From the NCBI RefSeq assembly GCF_050624435.1, contig NC_134541.1, positions 5,839,983-5,903,982 of the forward strand: a stretch of DNA of 64,000 nt, read 5' to 3'. A program made the position numbers and the translations under genes. This stretch comes from Tenrec ecaudatus (Eukaryota > Chordata > Mammalia > Afrosoricida > Tenrecidae). Shown here piece by piece: positions 1 through 11,618 of the stretch (positions within the stretch are counted from its first letter, which is position 1; each line of letters opens with the position of its first letter). The notes beneath the pieces were generated by a model that was given only the letters and a program-made list of their open reading frames with translations, did not search any database and had not been told where the DNA came from.

Positions 1-1994
1 CCTCCCAATTCCCTGACCATCCAGCCAAGCCCTTAGCCACAGCCCATGAATCAGTACACAGTCTCACATCTGGCCATTTTTCCTCATATGCAAACTGAGC
101 GGCCAGGTACACTGCTCGAAGTTCTGCCCATTGGGAAGAGTTCCCTTCACCACTGTCCTTTAGGGAGATCCCAGAAAGGGGCTGTAGTGCTGCTGCTGTC
201 CACTTACGAGTGGCACCTGCATATCGTGCAGAGCCATCCGAAAACCAAGCATGACTTTTTTGGTCTTCACTTAAAGTATGGTAAGGAACTCCCCAGGAGG
301 CCATAGGTGCAGACTGAGAGAAAGGAGGTAATGTGACAGGAGTGGAGACTGTGGGCATTTGGGCCACTTCTTCATGTAGCTTTCTTGTTCCTTCTGGTCC
401 TGCTTTGGCCCGATCTCGTATATACCACTTCCATTTAACAATGGAGTGTTGCTGCGCACGTCCAACTTTATGATTACGTGGGTCAGACAATACCCAGTTC
501 ATGATAGGAAATTCAGGCCGCATGGTGACTTGGTGGCCCATGGTGAGGCGTTCATGGTGTGGCCCAGTAATAGGCCAACAGCTGTTTTTCAAAGGGGGGG
601 GTAGTTGTTTGCAGAGGATGGCAAGACTTTACTCCAAAATCCCAATGGTCTACGCTGTGATTCACCAATAGGGCTCTGCCAAAGACTCCACACTGCATCT
701 TTATCTACAACTGACACCTCTAGCACCATTGGGTCAGCTGGATCCTATGGTCCCAGTGGCAAAGCAGCTTGCACGGCAGCCTGAACTTGTTGAAGAGCCT
801 TTTCTTGTTCTGGGCTCCACTCAAAAACGGAGGCTTTTCGTGTCACTTGATAAATAGGTCGAAGTAGAACACCCAAGTGAGGAATATGTTGCCTCCAAAA
901 TCCGAAGAGGCCCACTAGGCGTTGTGCCTCTTTTTAAGTCGTTGGGGGAGCTAAATGTAATAGCTTATCTTTCACTTTAGTAGGAATATCTCGACATGCC
1001 CCACACCATTGGACCCCTAGAAATTTTCCTGATGTGGAGGGTACCTGAATCTTTGTTGGGTTAATTTCACAACCCCTTGGATGCAGATATTGTACCAATG
1101 AATCTAGAGTCTTTGATACATCCTCCTTAGTGGGTCCAATCAGCATAATGTCATCAATATAATGGACCAGTGTGACATTTTATGGTGGTCAAGGTCCCTT
1201 CGGACTAAATTATGGCACAGGGCAGAAGAGTTGATGTACCCCTGGGGGAGAGTTGTGAAAGTATATTGTTGCCCCTGCCAGGTGAAGGCAAACTGCTTCT
1301 GGTGGTCCTTTGAGACTGGTATTGAGAAGAAGGCATTAGCCAGATCAATAGCTGCATATCATGTACCATGAAAAGTATTAATTTGCTCAAGCAATGTAAT
1401 CACATCTGGGACAGCAGCTGCAACTGGAGTCACTGCCTGGTTAAGTTTACGATAATCCACTGTCGTTCTCCAGGATCCATCTGTCTTCTTTACAGGCCAA
1501 ATTGGTGAATTAAATAGGGATGTAGTAGGAATCACCACCCCTCCATCTTTCAAGTCTTTGATGGTGGCACTGATCTCTGCAATCCCTCCAGGAATGCGGT
1601 ACTGCTTTTGGTTTACTATTTTCCTACGTAATGGCAATTCTAATGGTGTCCACTTGGCCTTTCCTACCATGACAGCCCTTATTCCACATTTTAGGGATCT
1701 GATATGGGGGGGGTTCTGCCAGTTACTAAGTATGTCTATTCCAATGATGCATTCTGGAACTGGGGAAATAACCACAGGATGGGTCCGGGGGCCCACTGGA
1801 CCCACAGTGAGGCGTACTTGAGCTAAAACTCCATTGATAACTTGACCTCCATGAGCCCCCACTCTGATTGGTGGGCCCTCGAAACATTTTGGGTCTCCTG
1901 GAATTAGTGTCAGTTCTGAGCCGGTGTCTAGTAATCCCCGAAAAGTTTGATTAGTTCCTTTCCCCCTTGAACAGTCACTCTTGTGAAAGGCCAC
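1..1994 (-). pseudogene. pol: ERV-L pol remnant (protease, RT, RNase H)
   Basis: A frame at 1994-1359 holds a protease-like active-site region ([11 protein letters not shown]) followed by the start of reverse transcriptase, including a VDYRKLNQ motif typical of retroviral RT. The frame then breaks; RT palm/thumb continues in another frame at 1146-934 and RNase H-like sequence appears near positions 1-120. At least two frameshifts separate the pieces. In life this polyprotein would copy genomic RNA into DNA. Here it is a dead relic: no continuous frame covers RT through RNase H. Assignment to ERV-L is from the fingers-domain style; confidence in pol is high, in exact subfamily moderate. Confidence 0.8.
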
Positions 1995-2301
1995 AGGTCC
2001 CTTTGGGGAAGGCTAGAAGAAAGACAAACAGTATAAACCTTCAGTGATGTAGCAGGGTCCTCCTTACAAGGGACCCGGCCTCCCCTTCATTCAAGGGGTT
2101 GTGGGTCTGTAAACTGGCTCAGGTCTGGGAATTGACTGCGCGATCGTGACTGTCTATTTGTGCTCTCCACCTGATCTACCATTCTTTTGCCTGTACAGAT
2201 CACGTAAATATTTAGTAGGCTTCCCATCTATTTCATTCCTAGGGACACCGTTCCACACGAGACAGGTTGCTTTGATTATTATTGAAAACTTGTTGTCTAT
2301 T

Positions 2302-3606
2302 TTAACCATGCCCACCCTGTCTCTGTTGATTTAGTGCTGACACCTGCCCTCTACCATCACGGGGACCAATCAGCCCAATTGTGGGCAAATGTCGGAGTTC
2401 GCTTAGGGCAGTGCCCACTGTTAATCCTGCTGCACATAAAATAGCAATTACAGGAGTCTTAAGAGATGCTGGGGCCCACTTCACAAACTTGTTCCTTATG
2501 GTTGTGGTAAAGGGTATGTCCTCAGGACACCCCCTTTTTGGGTCTATGGGAATATCTTGACAGATCCATTCTAACATACCAATTTCTCTAAGCTTTTGGT
2601 TGCCTTCCTCTACAGTGTACCAAGGTAGGTCAGGTACTTCAAGTTGGTCTAATCTAGGCCATCTGGCAGTCCATACTTCATTGAACCAACCAAATAAAGA
2701 CTTAGATCCTTTTTTAGCCTGTCTCGCAGAGACATTGAAAGAAGAGTCTGTGCTTAGGGGTCCCAAATCCAGAAACTCAGACCGGCCTAATATTACATTT
2801 CGTGCACCAGTATCCCACACCCTTAGTAACCATTCCCAGGGGTATTCTCCAGGCTTTTGCTTGTACGTATTTGAGAACTCGAGCGGGTCTTTATGTGTGT
2901 AGCGGGCTTCTTCTTGGATAATCATCTCAACCTCACCTTTCGGAGGTTTCTGAGACTTCATTTTAGTGACAGGTCTAGCGGAAATAATGGGTGGTGAGGG
3001 TGTTTCCTGGGTGCTCTCAGCAATACCTTGCGAGGCATCTTCCTCAGGTAATGCTACTGATGCAGCCCCACCTGGCACATCAACTTGAATAGTTTGGCTA
3101 ATCTGCTCAGGTGTTTCTAAGGGCTCAATATCCTCTTCTTCTGGATCATCAGCCCATATATTCCCATCCCATGTTTCAGGGTCCCAACTTTTCCCAATGA
3201 ATGCCCTTACTTTGGTTTCAGACACTACTCTAGATCTGTAATTCAGCCACTCGTATAATGAGAATCTCTGGACCTGGTTCTCAGCAATGTCAGCTCTTTT
3301 ACTCGAGGAGAGAAGGCTCTCCTTTGTAGCACAGATGGAAGTTTTCAAATCTGTTAGTCTGCACCTGAGGCGTGCTTTTGAGGCTCTGAGATCATCCCTC
3401 TCCTTAATCACACTTTCCATTGTACCATGGACCAGCCAACCAGCTTCCCTATACTTGTCATTATCACAAAACTCCTGGAAAATATCAAACATACGATCAC
3501 CTAGAGCATCTCCTTTATCCAGCACGTCATCTACTTTAGGTGCTACTTCAGGTATTATCTTTGCTATTTCACACCATGGATTAGTAAGGGTAGCAGACGT
3601 ATCCAC
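2302..3606 (-). pseudogene. gag: ERV-L gag-like open frame, 434 codons
   Basis: An uninterrupted frame with a coiled-coil-like N-terminal third (charged, Leu-rich around residues 60-120), an acidic Pro/Glu-rich middle and a C-terminal capsid-like half containing an MHR-like Trp-rich segment. This matches the general layout of ERV-L gag, which packages the genome. The frame opens at a GTG; upstream to the previous in-frame stop I see no ATG, and an ATA stands where a start could be expected, so translation from a normal start is doubtful. Long open gag in an old element is mildly unusual. It sits between the pol remnant and the 5' LTR. Confidence 0.7.
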
Positions 3607-3694
3607 GTCAAGACTAAATAGGTTGGAAAGCCAATTTAAGAAATCCGTATTTATACTTTATTTCTCTAGAAGCACTCCTGGTACCAAAAGGTAG

Positions 3695-4109
3695 ATATAT
3701 AATACAAGAAATGAACCGTTAAATTATATACAGATAGATCATACAAGAAATTAACAGTTAAATTATAAAACAGTGAGACACTAGCAGTCCTTTAAGGCTT
3801 GAGAGCCGCCAGTTGCCAGTCCCCTTCTGTAGAGAGAGCTGGGCTATATATACCCAGGCAGCAAACAGCAAGGCAGGTCCCCAACTATCATCAACTGTCG
3901 GTCCCCAGCTCCAGAGATGAACACTCCAATCGTGTGGGCTCAAAGGGACCTCAACTTACAGCGACACAGTCCACAGGCTAGACATCCCACAGGTAGTGAG
4001 TGTACCCCTTTAAACTGAGGCACACAACAAGCAAGGCGAGGCTCACCGAGCCATTTATCCCTCTGCCCTTCAGTTAATCCTACTTGTGTTTATCAGCCAG
4101 GCTGGCACA
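3695..4109 (-). repeat. 5' LTR of the ERV-L element
   Basis: On the minus strand this stretch starts TGTGCCAGCCTGG (at 4109), carries a TATATATA box at 3845-3852 and runs into the primer-site-like TTTTGGTACCAGGAGTG region near 3690-3672. About 415 bp, fitting an ERV-L LTR. The 3' boundary does not show a clean CA and is approximate. The flank beyond 4110 is the unique/duplicated segment leading to the CpG island. Confidence 0.65.
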
Positions 4110-4605
4110 ATAAACTATCGCACCTCATAAAAGTTACTTGGATTTACAAAAGTGCTTCTGCCACATGAATTCTTTAGCGTTGAGAAGCAAGCACAGAGGT
4201 AAACCATCTCAGAACCCTACCTAACGTTTTGACAGAGAGTATTCCTGTTTGTTTCCCAAATAGAACATGCTTGAATTTTAGGACTTCAGTCAGCTCTTTT
4301 CAATTCTATCACAAGGAAAATAGGGGCAAAGTCACAAGAAGAGGTCAGCCAGCCCTGCTAACTGCTCTCACATCTCTCCCACCTCTAAAATCTCTAGGAA
4401 CATGCACACCTGGCAGCCTCTCCCACACACAGAATACGCCCTCCCAGCACCTACCTCTGCCAGCATCCAACAAGGTCTATCCAACCCTGCCTCAACTCAA
4501 CCACCATCTGGGATGTCTCCAGCAAATACACAGGCACCTTCCTTTGCTTGTCCAAAGCCGCATCCCACCATGACCACCAATGCAGCACCAAGTAAGCGCT
4601 CTACA

Positions 4606-5039
4606 CAGTAGCAACCCAGCTTAGTTTGAAGAACTCCATTTTGTTAAAATTGCCATCTCCTATAATCTCAACCGAGCTGTCCCTGACACCTCCCCAAAGC
4701 CTGCAAGATTCTGACCCATCCGCAGATACTCTTGCTGGATTAGCCCTCCTGATCTGTTCACAGACTTTTACCCACCCAGCCAAGTCCCCTAATACCTCCC
4801 ACTAGCCAGCCTGCCAGATAAGCAAGGAATGTAGGAAGTCCTGACAGACCAGGACCCCCTCCCAATGTCCTGCCTGCCATATAAGCAAATGTTCCCTCCC
4901 AGTCTAGCCCAAGGCGTTGACTAAGGACCTACTTTGTTATTTTCTAGGCATTAGCTTGCTCTCAGCCAAGCTAGCTGTAATAAAAGGGTATTCTTTAAGT
5001 TTAAGAAAGTGGTGTGCTTTGATCTCCTCCAGTATGACA
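4606..5039 (+). repeat. Solo LTR, family 1 (copy A)
   Basis: Starts at '(t)agcaacccagcttag' with 'gaactccattttgttaaaattgcc' just inside, and ends after AATAAA (about 4980) and 'gatctcctccagtatgaca'. The same family is seen at 17,546-18,021 (minus), 51,988-52,390 (minus) and 59,411-59,872 (plus). It is absent from the matching place in the 57-kb duplicate, so it is an insertion. Edges are approximate because the first base of the TG start has mutated. Confidence 0.75.
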
Positions 5040-5907
5040 CCACCTTAAAACTGCAGGGTTTGCTACCCTAGTCTCCACCACCCCCACCCCATCCCCACCC
5101 CCCACTCCAGGGACGGTAGTTCACGTGGTGCTGTCTGCACCGACCCCACAACCCAAAGACGACCGGAAACGCCTGCCCCGAGGAGCCCTCTCTATGCCCT
5201 TTGTCCCGGAGTCATCCCACCTAGGTGTTCCGCCCCTTCCCGGCTCGGAGCCCGAATTTGGAGCACGCCCAGTAGACTAGCCGGTCGGTCCGTGTTCTGC
5301 CTACCTAACAACCCCACCGCCTCTAACAAGAAATTCGAACTTCGCGCTCACTCTCCGCCCAACAACAGCCCAGGAGTCAGGGGTCACGGAGCGCCCGCAG
5401 CTGCAGGACCAGGCCGTCTCCCGCCTCCCCCGCCCCAGACACGCGTCCAGAGCAGCGCGCCTTCCCCAGAGCGGGATCCTGGAACCAGGGGACGTTGAGC
5501 CCCCAGAGCGCAGCTCCGGCCACCGCCCGAACCCTCCCCGTCCGACGCTGGGCCCACCTTCCCTGTTCCTCGTGACCGCGCGGGAAAAGTCACTCGGGCG
5601 TCGAGGACCCCGCGGCCGCGCTCGTCCGTCCGTCAGTCAGTCAGCGGCGCGGGCTTCCCGGGAGCCCGTCCGCACGGCGCTCAGGCTGCGGCTCCCTCGG
5701 CCGCCACTGAACCGCCGCGGGGCAGGCGGGACGGGACAGGGTGGTCACTGCGTCCTCGGCTCCCGGTCCCGCCCTCAAAATACCTGCTCGTCACCCGCAG
5801 CCTCCGCTCCGCGAAGCCTCCCTTCCGCCTCTCTCTGGAAAACGCGCGCCGGCAAGAAGCTCCAGGGGCGGCTCTCCGAGGACCCCGCCCCGCCCCTCGC
5901 CGCGTGA

Positions 5908-5915
5908 TGACGTCG
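5908..5915 (+). promoter_or_regulatory. CRE-like site TGACGTCG in island A
   Basis: One base from the CREB/ATF palindrome TGACGTCA, located just upstream of the CTCF-like motif and conserved in the duplicate island (58,283-58,290). Confidence 0.45.
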
Positions 5916-5929
5916 GAGGCCGGGCGCGG

Positions 5930-5943
5930 GCGCCCCCTAGCGC
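5930..5943 (-). promoter_or_regulatory. CTCF-like core motif in island A
   Basis: On the minus strand GCGCTAGGGGGCGC, matching 12 of 14 positions of the usual core CCASYAGGGGGCGC. The same motif in the same orientation is in island B at 58,305-58,318. Binding is not shown. Confidence 0.45.
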
Positions 5944-6489
5944 CGGCTGCCGAGTGTGGTCTCCACCACACTGTCTCCTGAAGTAGAACCCAGGGGGCTG
6001 CAGTCCCTGCTGGGGAAGCCCCCAGTGGGCCTGCCCTTGACTAAAGGGCAACAGGCTGGGAGGACAAAGCCCACTCTCACCGTCTCCGTCGAGGTTTACC
6101 CTCACCCCCAGGGCTTTCCTGTGATTGTGTTCCTCCTCCCTAAGTCCTCAAGGTCAGCTAAACTACCATAGTGCTCACAGGAAACAGAAGATTGCTATCA
6201 ATGTAAAATATATACAAAATCTGTGAGATGGTAAATTTAATCGTTCCCGAAAGTTAGATATATTCAAATAATTAGTTTAGTTATTTTTCTTAAAAGATCC
6301 TTTTATTGGGGTTCTTACAGCTCTTATAACAATCCATACCTCAAATGTATCATGCATATTTGTACATATGTTGCCATCATTATTTTCTAAACATTTACTT
6401 TCCATTTGAATCCTAAAGAATTAGATTTTTTAACTAGTAATCAACAAATATATACTTTTAAATTCAGTCCGGCATGAACATTAGTATGC

Positions 6490-6880
6490 AATAGATCCAA
6501 AACCAAAGAACCAAACTTATTGCCATCAAATCGGTGCTGACTCTACAGGACAGGGTAGAATTGCCCTTGTGAGTTTCCCAGAGAACTGCTCTTTGTGAGA
6601 CTAGGCCAGTGGTTCTCAAACTGTGGGTCGTGACCCCTTTGGACAAGGAATGACCCTTTCACAGGAGACACCTGATTCATAACTGGCAAAATTACAATTA
6701 TAAAGTAGCAATGAAAATAATTTGTCTTTAGGTTGGTCACCACAACATGAGGAAGTGTATTAAATAAAGGGTTGCAGCTTTAGGAAGGTTGGGAACCACT
6801 GGACTAGAAAGTCTCCCCCACCGTGCCAGAACAGCTGGTGTTTTCAAACTGCGTACTTTCTGGTTAGCAGCCCAGTGTAC
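6490..6880 (-). repeat. AfroSINE-type SINE, split by a SPIN element
   Basis: Antisense SINE pieces lie on both sides of 6607-6801: 'cggtgctgactctacaggacagggtagaa..' before, and 'gaaagtctcccccaccgt..aacagctggtgttttcaaactgc' after. The duplicate in segment B (59,345-60,015) carries the same SINE without SPIN but with an LTR. Confidence 0.75.
6607..6801 (+). mobile_element. SPIN-like non-autonomous hAT element
   Basis: 195 bp with inverted termini 'cagtggttctcaaact' and '..gttgggaaccactg', flanked by 8-bp target duplications gactaggc/gactagaa (6 of 8 match), as expected for hAT transposition. It sits inside an AfroSINE. The TIR matches the SPIN/URR1 group from memory. No transposase is encoded. 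Confidence 0.85.
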
Positions 6881-7231
6881 ATATACTATGTCACCAGGCA
6901 CAGTAGTACATAAGAAACTTTTTAAAAAGTGAAGCTTTTTTTATTTCAAAGAAAAACTGGTTTACTTTTTAAATAAAATGTAGAAAAGTAATGCAATGAC
7001 ACACCTGAAAAATCTGTTTTTGGAAATTAATATACACAGTCAGAAAGGCGTTTTTGCCGGTCCCAGGGTAGTCCTGGTGTGGCAGTGGGTTTTTTTGTTT
7101 TGTTTTGTTTTGTCTTTAGGGAATAGTAGCATTAAATTTTTTACAGCACTGGGTTTCTTTGGAAATGCATATATGAATGTATATTATTATTATTATTATT
7201 GTTACGAAGTTCTGTTCCCTGGCTGTCATCT

Positions 7232-7771
7232 ACTAGGGAACTAGCAAGCTCCCAACCCATGTGATTTGTTAGTGTCCAAAGATAAGCCTAGCTCACAAAC
7301 ACACACACACAGCAGCAAAGAGTTAAGCTGCAGTTTTATTAAAACACAGAGTCACTTAAAAGGGGGAAAAGCTCATCCTTCTTGCGAGATGAAAAGGGAC
7401 CACCTTAAGCAGAGTTGAGAGGCACTTTGCTCTGAGAGGTAAGCAGGTCCCTCCTCTCCAGCTGAGATGGGGAAGTTGTCTCTGAGAACCAGAAGGTTCT
7501 TATATGGCATTTTCAAATGGGAGGGGGTTGTCCCTCTGCAGATGGTCAAGCAACTTTCTAATTTATTCCTCAGACTGTCTTGGGTCCCATGGATTATTTC
7601 AGTTTTATTTGGGTGGCTGCTATGCGTCCGTGAAGTATCAGGATTTTCACTAGGCTTCAAGTGTAAGGTATTTTCAAAGCCAATTCTCACAGAGTCCTTA
7701 GTTCACCTTTCACAGGGTCCTTTGTTAATCCCGTTAACAGACAGGGGATAGGACCCTGTTCTGCCCCTGTC
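7232..7771 (-). repeat. Solo LTR, family 4 (copy 1)
   Basis: On the minus strand it begins TGACAGGGGCAGAACAGG at 7771, has AATAAAACTGCAGC near 7340 and ends '..GGTTGGGAGCTTGCTAGTTCC'. The second copy, broken by a pseudogene, is at about 15,440-17,048 (plus). A (CA)n tract lies inside (7300-7312). No internal retroviral sequence adjoins. Confidence 0.7.
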
Positions 7772-8439
7772 AATTATTAGTCAAAAGATCTAATTTATTC
7801 TTTGAATAGTCTAGTTTCCAGATAAAGGGCAGATTAGATTTACCAACCGCATGGACACTAAAGATGAGTGATGCTCTGGCATTTCTCAGCTCTTAACTGA
7901 CAAGTCAAACTCCATGGAGAATCATGTAGACAGAACTTACTGCCTATTTTGTACTTAGCCTAACTGCCTACTGTACGTGTTTTGTTCGTCATCCCAGCAT
8001 TCCAGGATTTTTTTGGTCCTTTTTCTTGCCTTTTTACATTGCTCCAGAAGAGACAAGGTATCTGGCTAATTTGTCCTGGAGGGTCATTTGAGACTATTTA
8101 CCCAAAGCATCATTAAGACATCCAAGGAGATAGTTCAAGCATCATAAATGTCACTGTGATTTATTTGATTGCTGTAATAAATATTTATGCATTACGATGG
8201 TCAATTTTACATAAAAAGACCATTTTAATGGTTTTCATTGCTAATGGGGGCCTTGTAAATGTTCCAACTTTCCTAGAGCCTTAATTAACTTTTAACTTGA
8301 TACCTTTTCAAATTAGTGTTTGCCTTCCTAGACATAAAAGGTGAGTGTATCATATGAAAGTAGTAAAAGATAGCATCTTGGCATGGCAAACCCACATGAA
8401 AGAATGTCCATTTCCCACAACTTCCCTCACAAGACTAAA

Positions 8440-8652
8440 GAAGCCCTGGTGGCATAATGAGTTAGTTATATGTCCGGCAGGCTGCTGACCACTAAGTCAG
8501 CAGTTCTAAACCACCAGCCAACCTCTGGATGAAAGATGAGATTTTTCTACTCCTTGTAAAACATTACACTCTTAGGACCCAGGAACAGTTCTATTCTGTC
8601 TTATCAGCTTGCTCGGAGTTAATATTGATTCAGTGGCAATGAGTTGGGGTTT
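8440..8652 (+). repeat. AfroSINE-type SINE
   Basis: Begins 'agaagccctggtggcataatg', continues with A-box/B-box-like tRNA-derived sequence and ends 'gattcagtggcaatgagttgggg'. Diverged but colinear with the AfroSINE pattern. The segment 7,800-8,440 before it shows no gene that I can support. Confidence 0.75.
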
Positions 8653-9424
8653 TTTCCTTTGCTTTTGAGTGGCAGGAGGGGAGACCTTACAGAGCAGGTT
8701 GCTGGGGGTGGGGTGGGGACTACTGAGGTCAGCTCCTGCATTTACTGCTTGGCAGGCATATCAGCAGAGAGTCAGAAGCAGTCCTTTAGTCAGGATTGTG
8801 AGGGGTGTGGAGAATTTCGTATTTCCAAAGAATTCATCACTTCTTGAGACTCTGCTGCTTGTCCTGGACATGGAGACCCAGTGATACTCAAATAAGAGAT
8901 CAGCTTTGTGGCATGAAGTGTAGGATGCCTAGCCTATTGTGTGGCTTCTGTTCCTGCATCTGATCTCACAGCTGATGATCTTCTTCCTGCCTGGGCCATT
9001 CTTGGGACGGTAGCCTCGTCTGGGCCAAGTGAGCCCCACTCTGCCAGGTCCAGGCCCAATGGGGGGAAGCCCTTGCTCACTGACTCCCAGAGGACTGGTG
9101 GTACCTTCCCAGCAAAAATGACTATGATTTTATGACTGCTGATAGTTTGGGGAGACTGAAGAGTGCCTCCTGGAGTCAGGTGGCCAGGGTAAAAGTGCTC
9201 CCTGGAAGGTTCTTTCTGTCCCAGTCTCGATAGATGCTCACTGCTTCTCAGCACTCCACTCTCTGTGCCCCTGAGTCTATGTCCCCTCCAACAGCACTAC
9301 TGGCTGTGTCTCCTCTCCGACGGAACTGCCCACATCTCAGGAGGGTCAGCGAATTGTGTGTGAATGAGAAGATGGGAGGGAAAGGAGGAGGAAGACGGGA
9401 GAGAAACATTGGAGGGGGGGGGGT

Positions 9425-9536
9425 CGGATATCAGTGTGTCTTCACAGAGTCAGAATGGAAGAGACTGAGCTCTGAGCAAGAAGAACCAGCACAGAGACGT
9501 GATGCTGGAAGTGTAATAGAAAGCTGTTCACTTTGG
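9425..9536 (+). pseudogene. Degenerate KRAB-A exon of ZNF copy A
   Basis: Translates to a KRAB-A-like string (VFTESEWKRLSSEQ) and then, after one inserted base near 9479, shifts frame; the remainder reads HRDVMLEV followed by two stops. The matching exon of copy B is intact at 50,862-50,736. The splice donor is GC (gcaagg) rather than GT. The intron that follows also matches copy B ('tattgaccacctat..' against 'tattgggtacctac..'). A KRAB-A box recruits TRIM28 in working proteins; this one cannot be translated. Confidence 0.8.
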
Positions 9537-9599
9537 GCAAGGATATGTTTTTTCTCTTTTCACTAACTTTGTAGATATTTATTGACCACCTATATTAAG

Positions 9600-9690
9600 T
9601 ATCCCTGGTGGTATAGTAATGGTTGCCCATTGGGGTAGCCATGAGTGGAAATCGACTGGGTGACCACAGTGTGTGGATTTTTTGCTTTGT
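9600..9690 (+). repeat. Short AfroSINE relic
   Basis: Contains 'atccctggtggtatagtaatggtt' and 'gccatgagtggaaatcgactggg', the two ends of the SINE with the middle missing. Confidence 0.55.
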
Positions 9691-9989
9691 CTTTTCTTCT
9701 TCTACTAGGTGACAGAGCACGTTCTAGGCACTCAGAAGGCGTGAATGAATTTAATAGGTTGAAATATCTGCCTTCACTGGGTTAACCTTTGAGTCCAATG
9801 AGACAGACAACAAAGAGTCCATCTTTTATACAGAGATAATAGTAGGTGCTATATTAAAAGATGACAAGTACTGTAAGGTGAAAACCTAGTCATATAATAC
9901 CAGGGAGAAAGCAGTATTGGGTTTGACGGTGAGCACTGATGTTTGAACTTGAAGTCAGCAAGGAGCTAACATTTCACCAAAGATATTGG

Positions 9990-9994
9990 GTGGA

Positions 9995-10029
<35 letters not shown>
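9990..10029. repeat. (GA)n simple repeat
   Basis: About 40 bases of GA dinucleotides with one interruption. Confidence 0.9.
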
Positions 10030-10454
10030 GCCGCTGGGTCCTAGGGGAGGAGCATGGCAGATGGAGTTGCTGGTGGTGCTAAGGCCTTAAGAAAGGGACG
10101 TGTCTGCCAGTGTGAGGAAGCGAAAGCCTGCCGGTGTCCAGCGTGGGGCACAATGTGCAAAGCGGAGGGTAGTGATTGATGGCTTCTGCACCAGCAGTTA
10201 AGATAAAACGAAAAACTTTATAACTTTTGGATTTAATAAATCATACTTTTGTCCCCTTTTGAAAAACCACTGTCAGTAATTCATAGATGTGGGGTGGTAA
10301 CTATCAGTTGCAAGGATACTGGAGACTGGCGTTGGCCTCCATGCTCTGTGAGGGCACCGTGGGAACGACGGGTTTTGCAGCCGGTCTTTCTCACACTCGC
10401 ACACAGCAGCACAGCAAATGGGTATGTCTGTGTTCTAAGGAAAAATTATCAGTG

Positions 10455-10805
10455 ACCCTGATAATCATTTTATTGGGAGCTCTTACAGATATCATAACAT
10501 TCTATAGTTCAATCACATCAAGCAGTGTTGCATCATTGCTACCACAATCAGTTTCAAACATTTCTTTCTTCTTGGACTCCTATTATTACTTTTTTAAAAA
10601 AGAATCATTTGATTAGGGGCTCATATAACTCTTATCACAATCCATACATACATCAATTGTTTAAAGCACATTTGTACATTCATTGCCCTCGTCATTCTCA
10701 AACATTTGCTCTCCACTTAAGCCCTGGCATCAGCTCCTCATTTTCCCCGTTCCTCACTGCTCTGCCCTCCCTCAGGAACCCTTGGCAATTTATAAATTAT
10801 TGCCG
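10455..10805 (-). mobile_element. Two nested L1 3' ends (antisense)
   Basis: Two different antisense L1 tails in a row: 'tcattttattgggagctcttacagatatcat' (10,465-10,595) and 'tcatttgattaggggctcatataactc' with '..gccctcgtcattctcaaacatttgctctccacttaagccc' (10,605-10,805). Both are 3'-end fragments. Confidence 0.75.
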
Positions 10806-10849
10806 GTGTGGAGTAGGGCACCAGTGGAGAGGTCTGGGGGGCCGGCCCC

Positions 10850-11618
10850 AATCCCAACTACTATGTGGACACCTGCCCATCTCCCCAGAAGAATTTATTT
10901 CACAGGGTGGCATTGAATCTGTACCTCCAGGAGAGGGTCACGGGAGCAGATGAAGGGGAGCACATGACGGGGGAAGAGGAGAGAGTGGAGCACATCCTGG
11001 CCCACCAGGCCGTGAGGACGATGTTCCCAATTAGAGCAGCCAGTCCACATGGCCGGCCCCACTCTGAGATATAACGTCCCTCACTGACCCATAGCCCTAC
11101 AGAGGACAACACCGGAGACACAGTGTGGGATTGCACCCGATCTGATCCCGCCACACCGAGGCAAAACACTAAGGGGGTGCAACAGAACAGCACGGGAACA
11201 AAGTGGCGAGGTCTCCAAGGAATGCTGAAAGTGGACTTTGGGGACAGGGAGTGGTACCCCAACAGACTGGACTGGAAAACACTCCAATAAACAATCCTTG
11301 AACTAACTACAAGCTTTTCTTTCTTTTTGTGTTTTGCTTTGTTTGCCATTGGTTTGTTGTTGCTGTTGTTTTGTTGTATATTGTTGCCTTGTTTTGCTCT
11401 GTCTTGTTTTTGTGCATGTTATTATCTCTGCAGGTCTGTCTATATAAAATAGGCTGGATGAACAACCTGGAGGAGAAAACAATGAGACCGACAGTTCCGG
11501 GGGGACATGGGAGAGGGGGAGGTGGGGGAAAGGTAGTGGTGACATGGGCACAACAAGTGATCCAAATCAGTGGTGAGGAGGGTGTGGGGGGTCTGGTAGG
11601 GCATGATCAAGGGTTATG
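10850..11618 (+). mobile_element. L1 3' UTR, left part (host of the class II ERV)
   Basis: Sense-strand L1 3' UTR: it is the reverse complement of 62,600-61,850 in the minus L1 at the right end ('gtccacatggccggccccactctgagatat', 'ggaaaacactccaa..caaactaactacaa'). It stops at the ERV insertion and resumes at 13,622. Noncoding. Confidence 0.8.

Larger units (their letters stand above)
1..3694 (-). mobile_element. ERV-L type endogenous retrovirus, internal region (left-truncated by window)
   Basis: Reading the minus strand from 3694 to 1 gives, in retroviral order, a primer-site-like stretch just inside the LTR (about 3672-3694), a gag-like frame (3606-2302), a protease-like segment with an Asp-Thr-Gly-Ser motif (about 1940-1900), reverse transcriptase segments and an RNase H-like segment near the window start. 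The proteins resemble the ERV-L/MuERV-L class (class III), which normally lacks env. Frameshifts and stops interrupt pol, so it is not autonomous. The 3' half and 3' LTR lie outside the window. Class assignment rests on protein style recalled from the family. Confidence 0.85.
5140..5960 (+). promoter_or_regulatory. CpG island A, probable promoter of ZNF copy A
   Basis: A GC- and CpG-rich stretch unlike the AT-rich surroundings, with short GTCC/GTCA tandem units (about 5625-5645), GC boxes and a TGACGTCG CRE-like site at 5908-5915. It is nearly the same as 57,480-58,360. KRAB-ZNF genes usually begin with a noncoding exon in such an island; here the KRAB relic follows 3.5 kb downstream on the plus strand. 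No coding exon was found inside. Promoter function is inferred from composition and position. Confidence 0.7.
4230..7120 (+). repeat. Direct segmental duplication, copy A (partner 57,190-60,230)
   Basis: This block aligns in the same orientation with 57,190-60,230: the upstream flank ('ctctcccacctctaa..atctctagaa'), the whole CpG island, the 3' flank ('ctcctgaagtagaaccca..') and the AT-rich tail down to 'caatgacacacctgaaaaatctgtt'. Each copy carries private insertions: copy A has a solo LTR (4606-5039) and a SPIN element (6607-6801); copy B has LTRs at 58,592-59,229 and 59,411-59,872. The duplication therefore predates those insertions. Confidence 0.85.

Noticed and set aside
5572-5907. Arg/Pro-rich open frames in the CpG island
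   Set aside because: Open frames are expected by composition in CpG islands; both strands show them in both islands.
8310-8350. Possible relic of coding exon 1 in copy A (gacataaaag then gtgag)
   Set aside because: The match to copy B is only about ten bases plus the donor, too short to support.
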